Position numbers and translations under genes: made by a program
Source: Erigeron canadensis
Taxonomy: Eukaryota > Streptophyta > Magnoliopsida > Asterales > Asteraceae
Reading direction: 5' to 3'
Assembly (NCBI RefSeq): GCF_010389155.1
Contig: NC_057764.1
Location: 13,206,001-13,270,000, forward strand
DNA length: 64,000 bases
In this document: positions 1 to 10,698 of the stretch, piece after piece
How the letters are laid out: the number at the start of each line of letters is the position of its first letter
Position numbering within the stretch: position 1 is the first letter of the stretch
Notes under the pieces: generated by a model
The model's database searches: none
The model's input: only the letters and a program-made list of their open reading frames with translations
What the model was told of the DNA's origin: nothing

Positions 1-26
1 TCAACAGAGACAAGTCGTAGGGCACG

Positions 27-236
27 ACTGCGCCGCAGTGGTGGGTGTGTACGAGCCCACTGCGCCGCAGTCACCCTTTTGCACGCGAAGATTTGGCAGA
101 GATATTTGGTTGCGCCGCAGTGGATGGCATGCACGATCCCACTGCGCCGCAGTCATCCATGTTGCATACGAAGGGAATTCCAGTGATATTTGGCTGCGAC
201 GCAGTGGAGTCCTTCACATGACCACTGCGCCGCAGT
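27..236. repeat. Three ~83-bp tandem units carrying six GC-rich palindromes (U3 of element A)
   Basis: The palindrome ACTGCGCCGCAGT (or a one- to two-base variant) occurs at 27-39, 59-71, 110-121, 141-153, 194-205 and 224-236. The copies come in pairs that repeat every 82-84 bp, and the text between them is also related (GATATTTGG before the first palindrome of units two and three). Each copy has six-base arms around one central base and could form a hairpin. Before the LINE inserted, the last copy lay about 55 bp upstream of the TATA box, which is where plant LTR enhancers usually lie. Confidence 0.85.
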
Positions 237-254
237 GGGAGGCTGGTCAACAAA

Positions 255-270
255 AGTCAACGGCCGACTT
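255..270. repeat. Left target-site duplication of the LINE
   Basis: AGTCAACGGCCGACTT occurs here and again, identical over 16 bp, at 3575-3590. This copy runs directly into a T run (269-278), which is the LINE poly(A) tail read on the opposite strand. Confidence 0.93.
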
Positions 271-504
271 TTTTTTTTGGGTAAGAGAGCAAAATTATGC
301 CCCGGTTAGCTGTATTATACCCAAAAACAAAAAAGTTCAGGCAATGTGACTTAAATATCACATTGACTATTACACGTACATGCTAAAAGCAACAACCAAT
401 CAAAACTAATAGGAAGTGACATACCACTTCTGAAACTAGCCTATCTAGTAAACACCCAAAATAATACATACAGAATATGGAGACTAGATAGACCAACACC
501 AACT

Positions 505-1362
505 CTACGTCTTGATTAAAGAAACTGGAAGCTTCCAAAACAGCAGAGCATCTTCAATGCGCTTATTTCTTTTAAACCGCAATGTCATTAATTTGAGTCG
601 AACCGTAGAAACTACCACTTGTACAAGCTGACTTGCTGATCGAGTTTTATGAGCAAACAATCGTGAATTACGTTCTTGCCAAATTGCGTAAACCGTACCA
701 GCTAAAACTAACTTTGAAACTATACTTTGAAATGAGTTCTTATGAGCAATCGGAAGCAAATCATGCACGATATCATCCCACTTCCCCACAGTCATATTCG
801 TACCAGCAATCCTATTCCAAATTCTCATAGAAAAAACACAATCAAAGAACAAGTGATCATGCGAATCTGGTTGAGAGCTACACAAAGGACATACCAGCGA
901 AACAACACTATAATTAACATCCCATTGACGAAGTAGATCCTGAGTCTTCAGTTTTCTTCTAAACACTAGCCATAGGAGGAACGAGTATTTAGGGATACAC
1001 TGTTTGTACCAAACAAACGGATACCATTCAACAATTGGAGCCCGATCGCGCAAATCATTCCATGCTAAAGAAACAGCAAAATTATCTAAAGAACCAGCAT
1101 TAGATCGCCATTTTACTACATCCTGAACATTATCCTGCAACAAGGGGATATTAGTAATTAAAATTTGTTGATCCCAATCAGAAGGAAGACGCCATGCTCC
1201 ACCATCAACAATATCAGAAACAGAAGCATTAAGATCATAACCAGCCGAATTAATCATCCTATGAGTCGTCCTATCAATAATCGGACAAAAATCTGCCCAA
1301 GCATCAAACCAAGCCGAAGTCTTCCTACCATTACCTATAATATACCAAAAATGCTTACGCAA
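505..1362 (-). pseudogene. LINE ORF2 C-terminus with zf-RVT domain
   Basis: The 285-residue reading frame continues the LINE ORF2 after a frameshift around 1363-1411. From about residue 120 it shows the layout of the plant zf-RVT domain: a KYSFLLWLVFRRKLKTQD-type segment, then a CPLC pair and a DHLFFDC segment with the remaining zinc ligands. In plant L1 elements this C-terminal domain follows reverse transcriptase and probably binds RNA. No RNase H domain is visible, and the frame ends close to the 3' UTR, so this is probably the natural C-terminus. Confidence 0.85.
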
Positions 1363-1411
1363 AATAGGCCGAATCTGAAGTAACTTCCTCCAACTCCAAG
1401 ATAAATTCCCC

Positions 1412-3355
1412 CTAATTGGGATATCCCAAAAAATTCCTACCTCTCAAGCGATGGGTATGAATCCATTTAACCCAAAGAGATTCTTTTGACGTTAACAAAT
1501 TCCAAATATGAGTAGCCATAAGAACAACATTAAAAGTCTCTAAACGCCGGATACCCAACCCTCCTTCTTGCTTAGGAAGACAAACAATATCCCAAGCCAC
1601 CTTAGCTTTACCTTTTTCCAACACACCTTGACTCCATAAGAAACCCCTCAACATTCGTTCAATTTCAGCCGTTACTCTAGAAGGCAATATAAAGACCGAC
1701 AACCAGTATACATGCATAGAAGATAAAACAGACTGAACAAGTTGAAGGCGACCAGCAAAAGATAAAAACTTACTCTTCCAATTATTAAGTCGGTTATGAA
1801 TTCTTTCAAGTAACTCCTTGCAATCCCTATACGCCAACCTTGAAGACACCAAAGGAACACCCAAATATTTAACCGGCAGCTTTCCCTCCTCAAAAGGTAA
1901 AATTGAGAGAATATCTAGCTTAACATGATTTAAAACATTACAAAAGTAAGCAGTACTCTTGGGTAAGCTAGCAACCAAACCAGAAACACCCTTAAATTCC
2001 TCCAATGACTCCCAAACAACTCTTGCTGAATTCGAATCACCTCTCAAAAATATAAACAAATCATCAGCAAAACAGATATTTGTAATACTCAATTCACTAC
2101 AATAATGATGAAATTGGAAAACCTCAGAATTACGAACCCGCCTTTGCACAATCAACGACAAAACCTCCATAACCAAGGTAAACAAATAAGGTGATAACGG
2201 GTCACCCTGACGGAGACCTCTTTTACCTTTGAAAAAACCATGAAGAGAACCATTAATGGATATAGAAAAAGAAGTTGTCGAAACACATTCCATAATCCAA
2301 CTAACCATTATATCAGGAAATCCGAAATTCACCAAAATCACCTGCAAAAACTTCCAATCAACCGTGTCATATGCTTTCTGAATATCAACTTTGAAAGCAC
2401 AACGAGGAGGGCCTCTATCAAGATGGTAATTATGCATCAGTTCTTGTGTTAAAAGAATGTTATCCGTAATCCTTCTACCAGGCACAAACGCAGACTGATT
2501 GATCGAAACCAAATCGGACAAATGGTCTTTAATTCGGTTTGCAATGATCTTCGTGATGCATTTAAATACCACATTACAAAGAGAAATAGGACGAAAATCA
2601 TTAACCCGAACAGGAGAGCTAACCTTCGGCAAAAGAGAGATAATAGTGTGATTAACTTCTTTTAAAAGTTTGCAAGAAGAGAAGAAGTTTTTAACCGCAC
2701 GAGTAACATCAACACCCACAATAGACCATGCTGCCTTGAAGAAAGCTGCCGAGAAACCATCAGGCCCTGGAGCCTTATCATCGCCCATAGAGAATATTGC
2801 TGTCTTCACTTCATCATCAGAAACCTCCCGAACCAGATTAATCCTTTGTTCAGAAGTCAATTGCTTTGTAAAAAGACCATCAAGAACAATAGGCTGAGTC
2901 GGACCTGCCATTCCCAAAAAATTAATATAATGATCAACAAATACAGGGATAACCTCATTACCATCACGCCGAACTCCTGTAGCATCCATAATCGAATCAA
3001 TTCTGCTCCGGGAAGCCCGACTTTTAATTACTTTATGGAAATATGCTGAATTAGAATCACCAACTTTTAACCAGTTTATTTTTGCTTTCTGTTTCAGGAA
3101 ACGTTCCTCATCTAATACAGCATCCTTATAAGCATTCAAATAAACCACCGCCTCCTCTCTCAAATCCAAATTAGACGGATCAGAATCTAGTGCTTTCTGA
3201 ACCTCGTCCAACTCCGTACGTAGCTTAAGAACTCGTGCATGAATATTACCCTTATCAAATAAAAGTTTTCGAAATGGCTTCTTTAAACTCTTAAGCTTTG
3301 AGACTAGCCCATACATAGCTACCCCACCCTTATCCACTTTCCAAGCATTATCCAC
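1412..3355 (-). pseudogene. LINE ORF2 reverse transcriptase
   Basis: A 647-residue segment with the non-LTR reverse transcriptase fold. The fingers/palm region includes DFRPISLCNVVFKCITKI, then AFVPGRRITDN, the PLSPYLFTLVMEVLS block and the catalytic FADDLFIF (the FADD form of the YxDD box). It is in the same frame as the upstream endonuclease remnant but separated from it by a stop, and the downstream zinc-finger part is in another frame. In life it would have copied the LINE RNA at a nicked target site. Strong similarity to plant L1 ORF2 is family knowledge; I did not run a search. Confidence 0.93.
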
Positions 3356-3367
3356 AATCGAAAAGAA

Positions 3368-3574
3368 TTAATCATGATGAACTAACAAGTTAGTAAACTT
3401 AAAAGGCTTACGTTTCGTTTTAGACAGCATAGGAATCCTCAAAACTGCAGGCGAATGATCAGAAGAACGATATGGCTGAAAGATCGCATGAGCTCCAATA
3501 AAATGATCTGAAAATTCAATATTAGCCATGATTCTATCAATCTTTTTTAAGAGACCAGCCATGCCTTTCGGTTT
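3368..3574 (-). pseudogene. Remnant of LINE endonuclease (EEP) domain
   Basis: Only the last ~70 residues remain. The SDHSP motif near the end is the conserved C-terminal active-site box of the exonuclease-endonuclease-phosphatase fold (catalytic Asp-His), and LDRIMAN-like text (IDRIMANIEF) precedes it. The frame is open into the duplicated host sequence at 3575-3590, but those residues do not belong to the LINE. It is in frame with the reverse transcriptase after one stop codon. Confidence 0.85.
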
Positions 3575-3590
3575 AGTCAACGGCCGACTT
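3575..3590. repeat. Right target-site duplication of the LINE
   Basis: Identical to 255-270. It is followed by the TATA-containing part of the host LTR, so the insertion separated the palindrome array from its TATA box by 3.3 kb. Confidence 0.93.
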
Positions 3591-3611
3591 AAAGCCTTAT
3601 TTTTCAAGAGG

Positions 3612-3619
3612 TATAAATA
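3612..3619 (+). promoter_or_regulatory. TATA box of element A LTR
   Basis: TATAAATA, 21 bp after the LINE duplication, followed by an ACCCTAGGC context. It is the only strong TATA box between the palindromes and the primer site. Transcription would begin around 3640-3650; the exact start cannot be read from sequence. Confidence 0.65.
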
Positions 3620-4012
3620 TAAACCCTAGGCACGAATTTCGAGGCATTCAAACTCTTTCTAGGAGCTGCTCTATCAGGATTCTTCCTTCTCCAATCAAGT
3701 ATTTCACTTAGGCGGATTCATTGAAGATATTACGGGCACCCATCTAGATCGTATCTACATTATTGTCTTGCAAATTATTTTCTTCAAACAATTGGTACTT
3801 CATGTTTTTTTTTCCGTTTCTTTGATTATTGTGAATTGATCATGAGTGGCTAACTGCTTAATCGTCCACCTTGATGAAACTAGACGGATAATGTGATTGC
3901 TATATTTTTAATTTAAAAAGGGTTTATTTAATTATCGTTGTTCTGTGATCTTGATGGTTTTAATTCTTTTCATTTAATTAAAATCGATATTGGTTGCATA
4001 TGATTCTTCGTT

Positions 4013-4298
4013 GGTGGTACCAGTCGAATGTGTATGTGATTTTAAAACGGTTACTTGTCTATAAGTAATTATCACTAGTTCATGGTATGATAGTGAATAT
4101 CATTTTAAGTAAAGATTAAATTTGTCAACGTGATTGATATCGGTTGGTGGTACCACATTACTGTCACATAGGTTCAATTGATAATTTGATAAGTAGATAA
4201 AAACTATTGTTAGAAGAATTGTCTTGGTCTTGGTGGTACCGGCTTGGGTAATTAGACTAGTCAGGTGGATCGATAAATTATTCATGGATGGTGGTACC
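4013..4298. repeat. Four interspersed GGTGGTACC motifs in U5/R of element A
   Basis: GGTGGTACC occurs at 4013, 4146, 4233 and 4290, each within a slightly longer TTGGTGGTACC(A/G)-like context. The spacing shortens (133, 87, 57 bp). The intervening AT-rich text is loosely similar, suggesting decayed tandem units rather than chance. Confidence 0.65.
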
Positions 4299-4799
4299 AC
4301 GTGAATAGTTTAATCTTGTCACGACTACTTTTCAAACTCTTAAGAATTTGTTCCTCATCAAATGCAATCACATTTAAAGTCAAGGGAAGTCAAGGTGGAT
4401 GACTTTTAATTATTTTGTCTGAATCTTTCTTTAATTTTATGCAATCAATTGGCAAATCAATTTGTTTAATTGTCAAAGGGAATTTCGAGCAACACCTGTT
4501 TTCCAAACCATTTAACAAGCAATTAATCATTTCACAGTCCCTGAGAACGAACTCAGACTTACCTCTTTGCTGTATTACAAACGATCGGGTCCACTGCCCG
4601 TGAGTGCGTAATAGTTAGTTCTTTGGTAGTTTTAGTTTACAAATATTAAAGCTCGATTTGGCACATCAATATTCTATTTCATTTTAGCAGTATCTATGTA
4701 ATTCCATGTTGTGCTGTACTTTTCATGACACCTCATGTTTCCGCCAACGGTGGGGTGTTACATAAACCTACAATTAAGCTCAAGTTTATTCTTTACATT

Positions 4800-4811
4800 T
4801 GGTATCAGAGC
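4800..4811 (+). other. Primer binding site of element A (initiator Met tRNA)
   Basis: TGGTATCAGAGC is complementary to the 3' end of plant initiator methionine tRNA, the usual primer of plant Copia and many Ty3 elements. It lies two bases after the LTR terminal CA. Confidence 0.9.
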
Positions 4812-6169
4812 AAAATCGGTTCACCCGAGCGATCCATATTCGTATTATCAAGCTGATTTTGTGATATTTTCGTGAATTTGAGCTTAGTTTTCAATCTGAA
4901 AATTTCTGTTACTGTTGATTCTAAAACGAAATCGTGATTCTCTGTTCAATTTTGAAGTGGATTTGTTGTTCTAAAGTAATATCAGTGATCAATTTCGAGA
5001 TTTTCTGATCAAAATTAGATGATTTTTTTTTTTTTAGTCTGTCACGTTTTCTCTTCAATTTCTTCGTGTTGCATTGAATCGAGTTGGAACTTGTTAGGTT
5101 GTTATCGCCGTCGAATTCTGAACATATTCATCTTTTCAATTTTTTGATTCATCGACTTTTATTTTTCCCGAAGAAGTATTCCGGCAATTGTTACTGTTCA
5201 CCGTCGTGGTGTTCATCATTTTTCTGCAGACTTCTTGCATTTGCCGAAGTGGTTCACGACCAGAAATTGATTTCAACCATTTGCTGAGCTCGTTGCTCAG
5301 CCAATCATACAACTCGACCAAGTCTTCAAGTTCTCGTGTTTACCGAGTTGAACTTAGCCAAATTTCCCAATACTCGCATTTGCAGAGCTCAGTTCTCTGC
5401 AAACAATACAAATTTTTGACCCATTTCAACCATTTGCCGAGCTCAGATCTCGGCAAATAGAACAAATTGACCAAAAATTTCAAAATTTTTTCAATATCTT
5501 TTACCAGATCAATTGTCACTTATTTTCCATCTTTGGTGCATTTTTCTGCTAATTTTTCTGTCCAAACTACCATTTACCGAGCAATAAGCTCGGCATATAG
5601 AACAAACCTTCATCGATCATCTTCAATCTTAACTATTAGACTGAACTTGAATCACTTTCTTGTTTCACCATCTTGATTTACTATCTGTGTGAATAAATTT
5701 TTTCGGGTGTGTTTGTTTAAAGAGAGATAGAAAGATTGTGATGTGTTTGTAAGATATACAGAAAGATAGTGATAATATTGTGTATTCAAGAGAGAGATAT
5801 ACACAAATTCATATTTTCAAGAAAGTCTTGTGACGGAATAAACGCTTACAGAGAGAAACGTGTATCGATTAAAACATCAATCAACGTCTTTCTCCGATAG
5901 TGGGTAACAGCTGTCGGTAGCTTTGTGGTCAAAAACGTGGTGTGAAAAGAGTACTTCAACGCGTGCTAAAAGTGGTCAAACGTGTGTGTCACTATTTTAC
6001 GCGTGTTCTTCTAATTCAAAGTGAGTTGTCAAATTAAAAAGGTGGAGATTTTGTTGTTGAATTTTAATTGGTTGTTGATTTTGAGTTATTAATATTTTTA
6101 TTTAAAAAAAAAGGAAAAGTCACGTGTACTTCACTCAAATGTCTGAAACATATTTGTAGAGATTACCTT
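4812..6169 (+). other. Untranslated leader of element A
   Basis: No convincing coding frame. The leader contains a hairpin array (listed separately), a purine-rich GAGAGATAGAAAG stretch around 5720-5810, and AT-rich sequence up to the point where element B inserted. Short open frames overlapping the hairpins lack coding character. Confidence 0.7.
5278..5599. repeat. Array of five hairpins of type TTTGCCGAG...CTCGGCAAA
   Basis: Inverted repeats are centred near 5290, 5350, 5390, 5444 and 5585. The best is 5431-5458, where ATTTGCCGAG and CTCGGCAAAT flank a 6-7 base loop. The copy at 5377-5404 keeps pairing despite matching changes in both arms (TTTGCAGAG with CTCTGCAAA). Most are followed by AATACAA or AGAACAA. 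A second array of the same family lies at 54513-54936 in the other half of element A. Confidence 0.85.
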
Positions 6170-6174
6170 GATCT
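6170..6174. repeat. Left target-site duplication of element B (GATCT)
   Basis: GATCT directly precedes the TG of the 5' LTR and is repeated at 20912-20916 directly after the CA of the 3' LTR. Confidence 0.95.
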
Positions 6175-6467
6175 TGTTGATGCAGATTCGTTGTGACAAT
6201 TGCAACATAGATTTGATTATCGTTTATGTTTTAGGAATTATGTTTGTAATCATTTAAATAAGAACTTGTGTTGATATTTGATAATTACATTTGAACTTCA
6301 ATATTATATCTGTTTGTGTTTTGTATTGTGTTTGTGTGTTATATAGTGTTTTGCAGGTACAAGAACATAGAATCAAGGTTTATAAGTGTCGTAGAACACT
6401 TGAACGATGATTGGATGTTATGTACGAGCCAAACGAAGCTAAACAAAGAGCCAAAGGGTCGTCCCTC

Positions 6468-6520
6468 GAGCTGACGTCATCAGCATGTAGGAACAACCTC
6501 GTGCTGACGTCAGCACGAGG
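6468..6520. promoter_or_regulatory. Two TGACGTCA-centred palindromes in the U3 of element B
   Basis: The second copy (6497-6520) is a perfect 24-bp palindrome whose inner 20 bases are TCGTGCTGACGTCAGCACGA. The first (6468-6484, GAGCTGACGTCATCAGC) is shorter. TGACGTCA is the classic site for TGA/CREB-type bZIP factors (family knowledge). In the 3' LTR (20521-20570) one arm of the long copy has decayed, while both TGACGTCA cores are intact. Confidence 0.85.
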
Positions 6521-6595
6521 CAAGTCGATTGGTTTATTGTTTCGGGCCTAATCTTCGATTAAGGCCTAAGCCCACACGATCCAATACTTAACTAG

Positions 6596-6603
6596 TATAA
6601 ATA
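6596..6603 (+). promoter_or_regulatory. TATA box of element B 5' LTR
   Basis: TATAAATA in the context AGTATAAATACAAG, about 85 bp downstream of the palindrome centre. The same sequence is present at the matching place in the 3' LTR. Confidence 0.75.
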
Positions 6604-6861
6604 CAAGACCTAATCTATGGAATTAGGTTAATCGTTTGGAAAATCTTAGAAGATATTCACGAAATTACGAATTAAGGTTAAATATTCCTTCGTGTGATCT
6701 CCTACACGAACCACAAGCCTTATGCATCTCCTTGGGTTGGTTAATTGCTCATTAATCAGCACAAGGCAATAGCAATCTAGTTATCTCAAGAGGATTCCAC
6801 ACTCTTGACATAACGAATCACGTCTTATTACGATTCACGCAACAATAGGGCACCTTACAAG

Positions 6862-6875
6862 TGGTATCAGAGCCC
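6862..6875 (+). other. Primer binding site of element B
   Basis: TGGTATCAGAGCCC, complementary to plant initiator Met tRNA, two bases after the 5' LTR. Confidence 0.93.
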
Positions 6876-6980
6876 TAGGTTGATTACCAGAAGGTTTAAG
6901 ATCGTTTGATTTGCTATTGTTTGCAAATTCGATTCGAAATTCGTGTTTAAAGGTATTTTCGTGCTCTTCTTCGTGTCACT

Positions 6981-7000
6981 TCGTGCTTACGTCAGCACGA
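6981..7000. repeat. Degenerate TGACGTCA-type palindrome in element B leader
   Basis: TCGTGCTTACGTCAGCACGA differs from the LTR palindrome at one position. It is followed to about 7140 by repeated TTCGTGTGAC and CACGTGA-like words, so the leader carries a decayed tail of the same sequence family. Confidence 0.6.
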
Positions 7001-7183
7001 GGTGAACTTCGTGTATTGCTTACATCAGCCGTCAGTTTGTGTCATGTGACTTCATGTTTCAGTACCTCGTGTCACGTGAAATTCGTGTGACTTCGTGTCC
7101 TTCGTGTCACGTATACTTCGTGTGACTTCGTAACATACGAATTTCTTATTATTTCGTTTGATTTGATTTTCAAAAGATTCAAA

Positions 7184-10090
7184 ATGACGACTATACCAGC
7201 TGCCGCAAATTCTCCTAATGCTCTACTTATCAGCCAGATGATCATGCATGATCATGAGGTTGGTCGTGGAAACACACCTCCAAAATTGTTCCGTATGGAA
7301 AATTATTAGATGTGGAAGAGACGTTTTGAAGACTACATTCGTCTCACTGACATGGAAATGTGGCTTATGATAACTCAAGGTTTTGATTGGCCTTCATATG
7401 AGAAGAATGGAGTGATCGGTAGGTATACTTATGCTGATATGCCGATTGAAGAACGTAAAAGATACGCAATTGAGGGAAAGGCCTTGTCCACTCTTACTAT
7501 GGCCTTGCCTCAAGATAGTGTACACCTGTTCAAAAAGTACACTACTTCAAAGGATTTATGGGACGCTCTTGAAAGATATTGTGAGGGCGATGTAACCTTA
7601 AAGAAGAATCGTATCAAACTCCTGAAGCGCCAGTATGAAGCCTTTAATGGACTGAAAGGAGAATCTCTTGACGAGATTATTATTCGATTCAGTCATTTGA
7701 CCACTGAGTTGTCGTATTTTGAGGTTGTTTATCCTCAAACTGAGCTAGTTGATAAGTTTTTGGACTCATTGCCTAAGACATGGACTGATTATGTTCATCA
7801 ACTTCAAGATGATAAGGAATACAGTACATGGGATTTTGAAAAGGTAGTTTCCAAGATGAAGAACAGAGACATGAAGAGAGGAATTAAAGATACTCACTCG
7901 GATTTCACACAAGATCCATCTTTATATCATGCTAAGTCTGTTCATTTAAGAAGTTCTAGCTCGGGAAACAATGCATTTCTAAGTGGTGCAGAAGCTACAC
8001 CAATAGTAGATGCTGAAGGTATTGCTGGATATGTTGCTTATGACAATGCACATGCGAATGTTAAGAGCAATGTACAATCTTTTCATTCTATGCTAATGAG
8101 TATCAGTTCTGCAGAAGGTAGAATGAGTGTTTACTCAGCTTTTTGTAATGCTCATGAAGCATTTATCGGAGGAAAGATTACTGATCCTGCAGTAATTGAT
8201 GAGGATTACAATCAGATAGATCCTGATGATTTGGAAGAAATGGATCTACAATGGCAGCTAGCTATGCTCACTATTAAGGTCAGAAGATTCACCTAGAGAA
8301 CTGGGAGACCTATAGGTAATGGCACTAAAGGCTTTGACAAATCCAAGGTGAAATGTTATAACTGCGATGGATTTGGTCACTTTGCAAGAGAGTGTCAACG
8401 ACCTAAGAGGATTGATAATACTGTTGTTGGTCGTCAAAATTACAATCAAGGCGGTATTACTTCGAGTAATCATAAAACGCAAGCAATGATTACATATCCT
8501 GCTACTCTACAATAGCCAGTTTCGTCACCATTTTCGGAGTCAAAGGCTGTTGTTGTTCAGAATCCAGATTGTACTTATCAATGGGATACACAATCCGATG
8601 ATACCTCGAATCATGCCTACATGGTAGAATTATATGATGAGGTAGTTGCAACAATTGATTATGCTGTATACTCAAGTGAAGAAAGTGCATCTGAGATAGT
8701 TCAGAAGAATGTATGTAATGTTGCTGAGACTGTAAGATCTGAGAGTGAACAAATGACAACAGTGAAAGCATCTGAAGAAAAGGAAGAGTTATCGAGTCCT
8801 GTTGATGACATTTCTATGAAGAGCATTGAAGAGCAAATGAAGAACTTCGTGATACCTGAAGGTATGACAACTGAAGACTTTGTTGCATACATGGAAGATT
8901 ACAAGGCTGCAGATCAGAAGGTATCTTGTTCTTTGTCTTCTATAATTGACGTTTGTAAAATGGTGTCAGATTTAAAACTTGAGATATTGAAATTGAAAGA
9001 AAATTTAACTAGTTTAACTGCTGAAAATGTTATTCTTAAGAAGGAAAGTAACGTGACTAAAGATTCTGATTTACTTCTACAAAAAGATCACCAACAAACT
9101 AAATTAGGTTTTAATCCAGATGAAGTAGTATACTATACATTGAAGGACTGTGATACAGTTTTCTATGATAAAGAAGTATCTATAAATAGGATTGAACCTA
9201 AATCAAAAATTAATAAAGTTTGGTGTGTGGAAAACAAAGAAGAATGGTTAGCTGAACAAATTCCATATAAGGATAGACATTATGCTCCTTTTAAACCAGT
9301 AAAAACTATGGAGGAAGCAATACATACGCTTGATACCATAAATGAAATGAAGGAGTATGGTATACCAATCCCTGAAATAGAAAATGGTCAATCTAGAAAA
9401 CAACAAGTAAAGAAGTGTTATACTTGTCGTGAGAAAGGCCATATAGCTATTGAATGTCCAAATAGGAAGGTCAAGAATCCTAAGAATGACAGTCAAGTCA
9501 AGTCAAAGGATGTTAGTGATATTCCTAATACTAAAGTGAAGGGTAAACTAGTTGAACAAGTAGCTTCACCAAAATTTATGAGTGCATATAAAAGGGATTA
9601 TTATGAGGAGTATGCAAAAAGACATCCTGATAATAAAAATGCACAGAATTATGTTAAGTTACTTAGAAATGTGTCATATAGAGAGTCTACTGTTACAGAT
9701 CAAAGGATTAATGTTAATAGATCTAAGACTCCAAAACGACATGGACCTTCACAGAATACTACTTCTAGTAGTGTAAGTCCGAGTCATTCTCGTACACCTC
9801 AAAGGAGTAATTCACCTAGGAAGATGACTCAACAAAATCGATCTCCTCCTTCTAGAATTAATAGTTCGTCTAAATTCTATGATCGATTAGGGAGTCAACC
9901 TAGATTCGGTACTCACTCACCAAGGAATTCACCTCCTAAGACTCGTTTCATTTCACCTAAGAAACAGTCTGTGAAACCATCCTCATCCAAGGCTCCTTTA
10001 CAGAGCGATGGATATTGGATTGAATTGATCATTAGAGATGAATTCGGAAAACCTAAGCCTCAAAAGGTTTGGGTTCCCTTCAGAAACTAA
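7184..10090 (+). pseudogene. gag: Element B gag (capsid and nucleocapsid polyprotein)
   Basis: One reading frame from ATG 7184 to TAA 10088-10090, interrupted by in-frame TAG codons at 7307, 8294 and 8513. The first third is a UBN2/Copia gag domain (FEDYIRLTDMEMW, DLWDALERYCEG, ELVDKFLDSLPKTW). A CCHC zinc knuckle [14 protein letters not shown] follows at about 8350-8395. A long acidic and coiled-coil-like segment comes next, then a second CCHC knuckle (CYTCREKGHIAIEC, about 9415-9456), a Ser/Pro/Arg-rich tail and the typical KVWVP ending before protease. Gag packages the element RNA into virus-like particles. About 968 residues is long, as in Sireviruses. Confidence 0.92.
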
Positions 10091-10698
10091 CCATCTTATT
10101 ATCTGATGTGCAGGGAGAACCAAGGAAGCCTATCAGTCTTTGGTATGTTGACAGTGGATGCTCTCGGCACATGACAGGGGACAAGAATGTTTTGTCCAAT
10201 TATGAAGATGTAAATGGTTTGTATGTTAGTTTCGCAGGTCCCAAGGGCGGCAACATCTCGGGCCAAGGTGATGTTGTCAATGGGAAGATTACGTTGGAGA
10301 AAGTCAATTATGTGGAACAGTTAACACATAATTTATTAAGTGTTTCTCAGATTTGTGACAAGGGAAACAATTTCCATTTTACTGAGAAAGAAGCACTTAT
10401 ATTGAAACCAGGATATGTTATTCCTGATGACTGGATCCTGCTAAAAGCTCCTAGGAAGAGAGACATCTATGGCCTTGTGTTAGGTGTTGATGATCCAAAG
10501 GAGTCTGTTTGCTTGTTATCAAAAGTAAATGAATCTGAATCTTTACTATGGAATAGAAGAATGGGACATATCAATTTCCGAAAGATGAATGACATTGTCA
10601 AACATGGTTTGGTTGACGGCGTTCCCATGAAACGGTTTGGAATGGAAGACAAATGTGTTCCTTGTCTGAAAGGTAAAAAAACAAAAGTCTGCACATAA
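10069..10698 (+). pseudogene. pol: Element B protease and GAG-pre-integrase segment of pol
   Basis: Lies in the -1 frame relative to gag and overlaps its end by 22 bp. WYVDSGCSRHMTGDK contains the aspartic protease active-site triad DSG. From about residue 160, LLWNRRMGHINF...CVPC is the His-Cys zinc-binding pre-integrase domain. No standard slippery heptamer is visible at the overlap, so the frame change could be a mutation rather than programmed frameshifting. The frame is lost just after the CxxC pair, at 10699. Confidence 0.9.

Larger units (their letters stand above)
271..3574 (-). mobile_element. 5'-truncated L1-type LINE
   Basis: A non-LTR retrotransposon of about 3.3 kb on the minus strand. 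Its 3' end is marked by a poly(T) run at the left edge, followed by about 225 bp of 3' UTR (279-504). Read 5' to 3' on the minus strand, it holds the last part of an endonuclease domain, a reverse transcriptase and a zinc-finger C-terminus. Identical 16-bp flanks define both ends. ORF1 and most of the endonuclease are missing, as expected from incomplete target-primed reverse transcription. The coding region has at least one stop and one frameshift, so it is dead. Confidence 0.93.
1..4797 (+). repeat. 5' LTR of Sirevirus-like element A, left end outside window, split by a LINE
   Basis: The right boundary is supported by the terminal CA at 4796-4797, followed two bases later by a plant initiator-Met primer site. 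Removing the LINE and one copy of its target duplication leaves about 1.5 kb of LTR. In order this holds GC-rich palindromes, GTCAA motifs, a TATA box and a long AT-rich R/U5 part with four GGTGGTACC motifs. The beginning (TG) of the LTR and its 3' partner are not in the window, so its length and age cannot be measured. Calling the sequence left of the LINE part of the same LTR rests on the target duplication and on the promoter-like order of motifs. Confidence 0.72.
6175..6859 (+). repeat. 5' LTR of element B
   Basis: Starts TGTTGATGCAG and ends CACCTTACA, matching 20227-20911 base for base in length. It contains two palindromic TGACGTCA sites upstream of a TATA box, and an initiator-Met primer site follows two bases after its end. 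Confidence 0.96.

Noticed and set aside
27..236. CRISPR-like appearance of repeated 13-bp words with regular spacing
   Set aside because: Palindrome pairs in related 83-bp tandem units inside a plant LTR; spacers are similar to each other, no cas genes, eukaryotic context.
38..349. Open frame of 103 codons on + over the left palindrome array
   Set aside because: It is produced by tandem GC-rich units lacking stops and crosses the LINE boundary; no protein-like composition.
4800..4811. tRNA gene near the primer sites
   Set aside because: Only the 12-14 bases complementary to the tRNA 3' end are present; no cloverleaf surrounds any of the primer sites.
5188..5460. 90-codon open frame with a hydrophobic start in A's leader
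   Set aside because: Overlaps the hairpin array and follows its repeats; no homologous frame in the second array.
5278..5599. TTTGCCGAG hairpins as evidence for a CACTA transposon
   Set aside because: No CACTA termini, 3-bp duplications or CACTA transposase seen, and the array lies between a retrotransposon primer site and its gag.
10069..10090. Programmed -1 frameshift between gag and pol of B
   Set aside because: No slippery heptamer or clear downstream pseudoknot seen; the element has other frame-breaking mutations, so simple decay is as likely.
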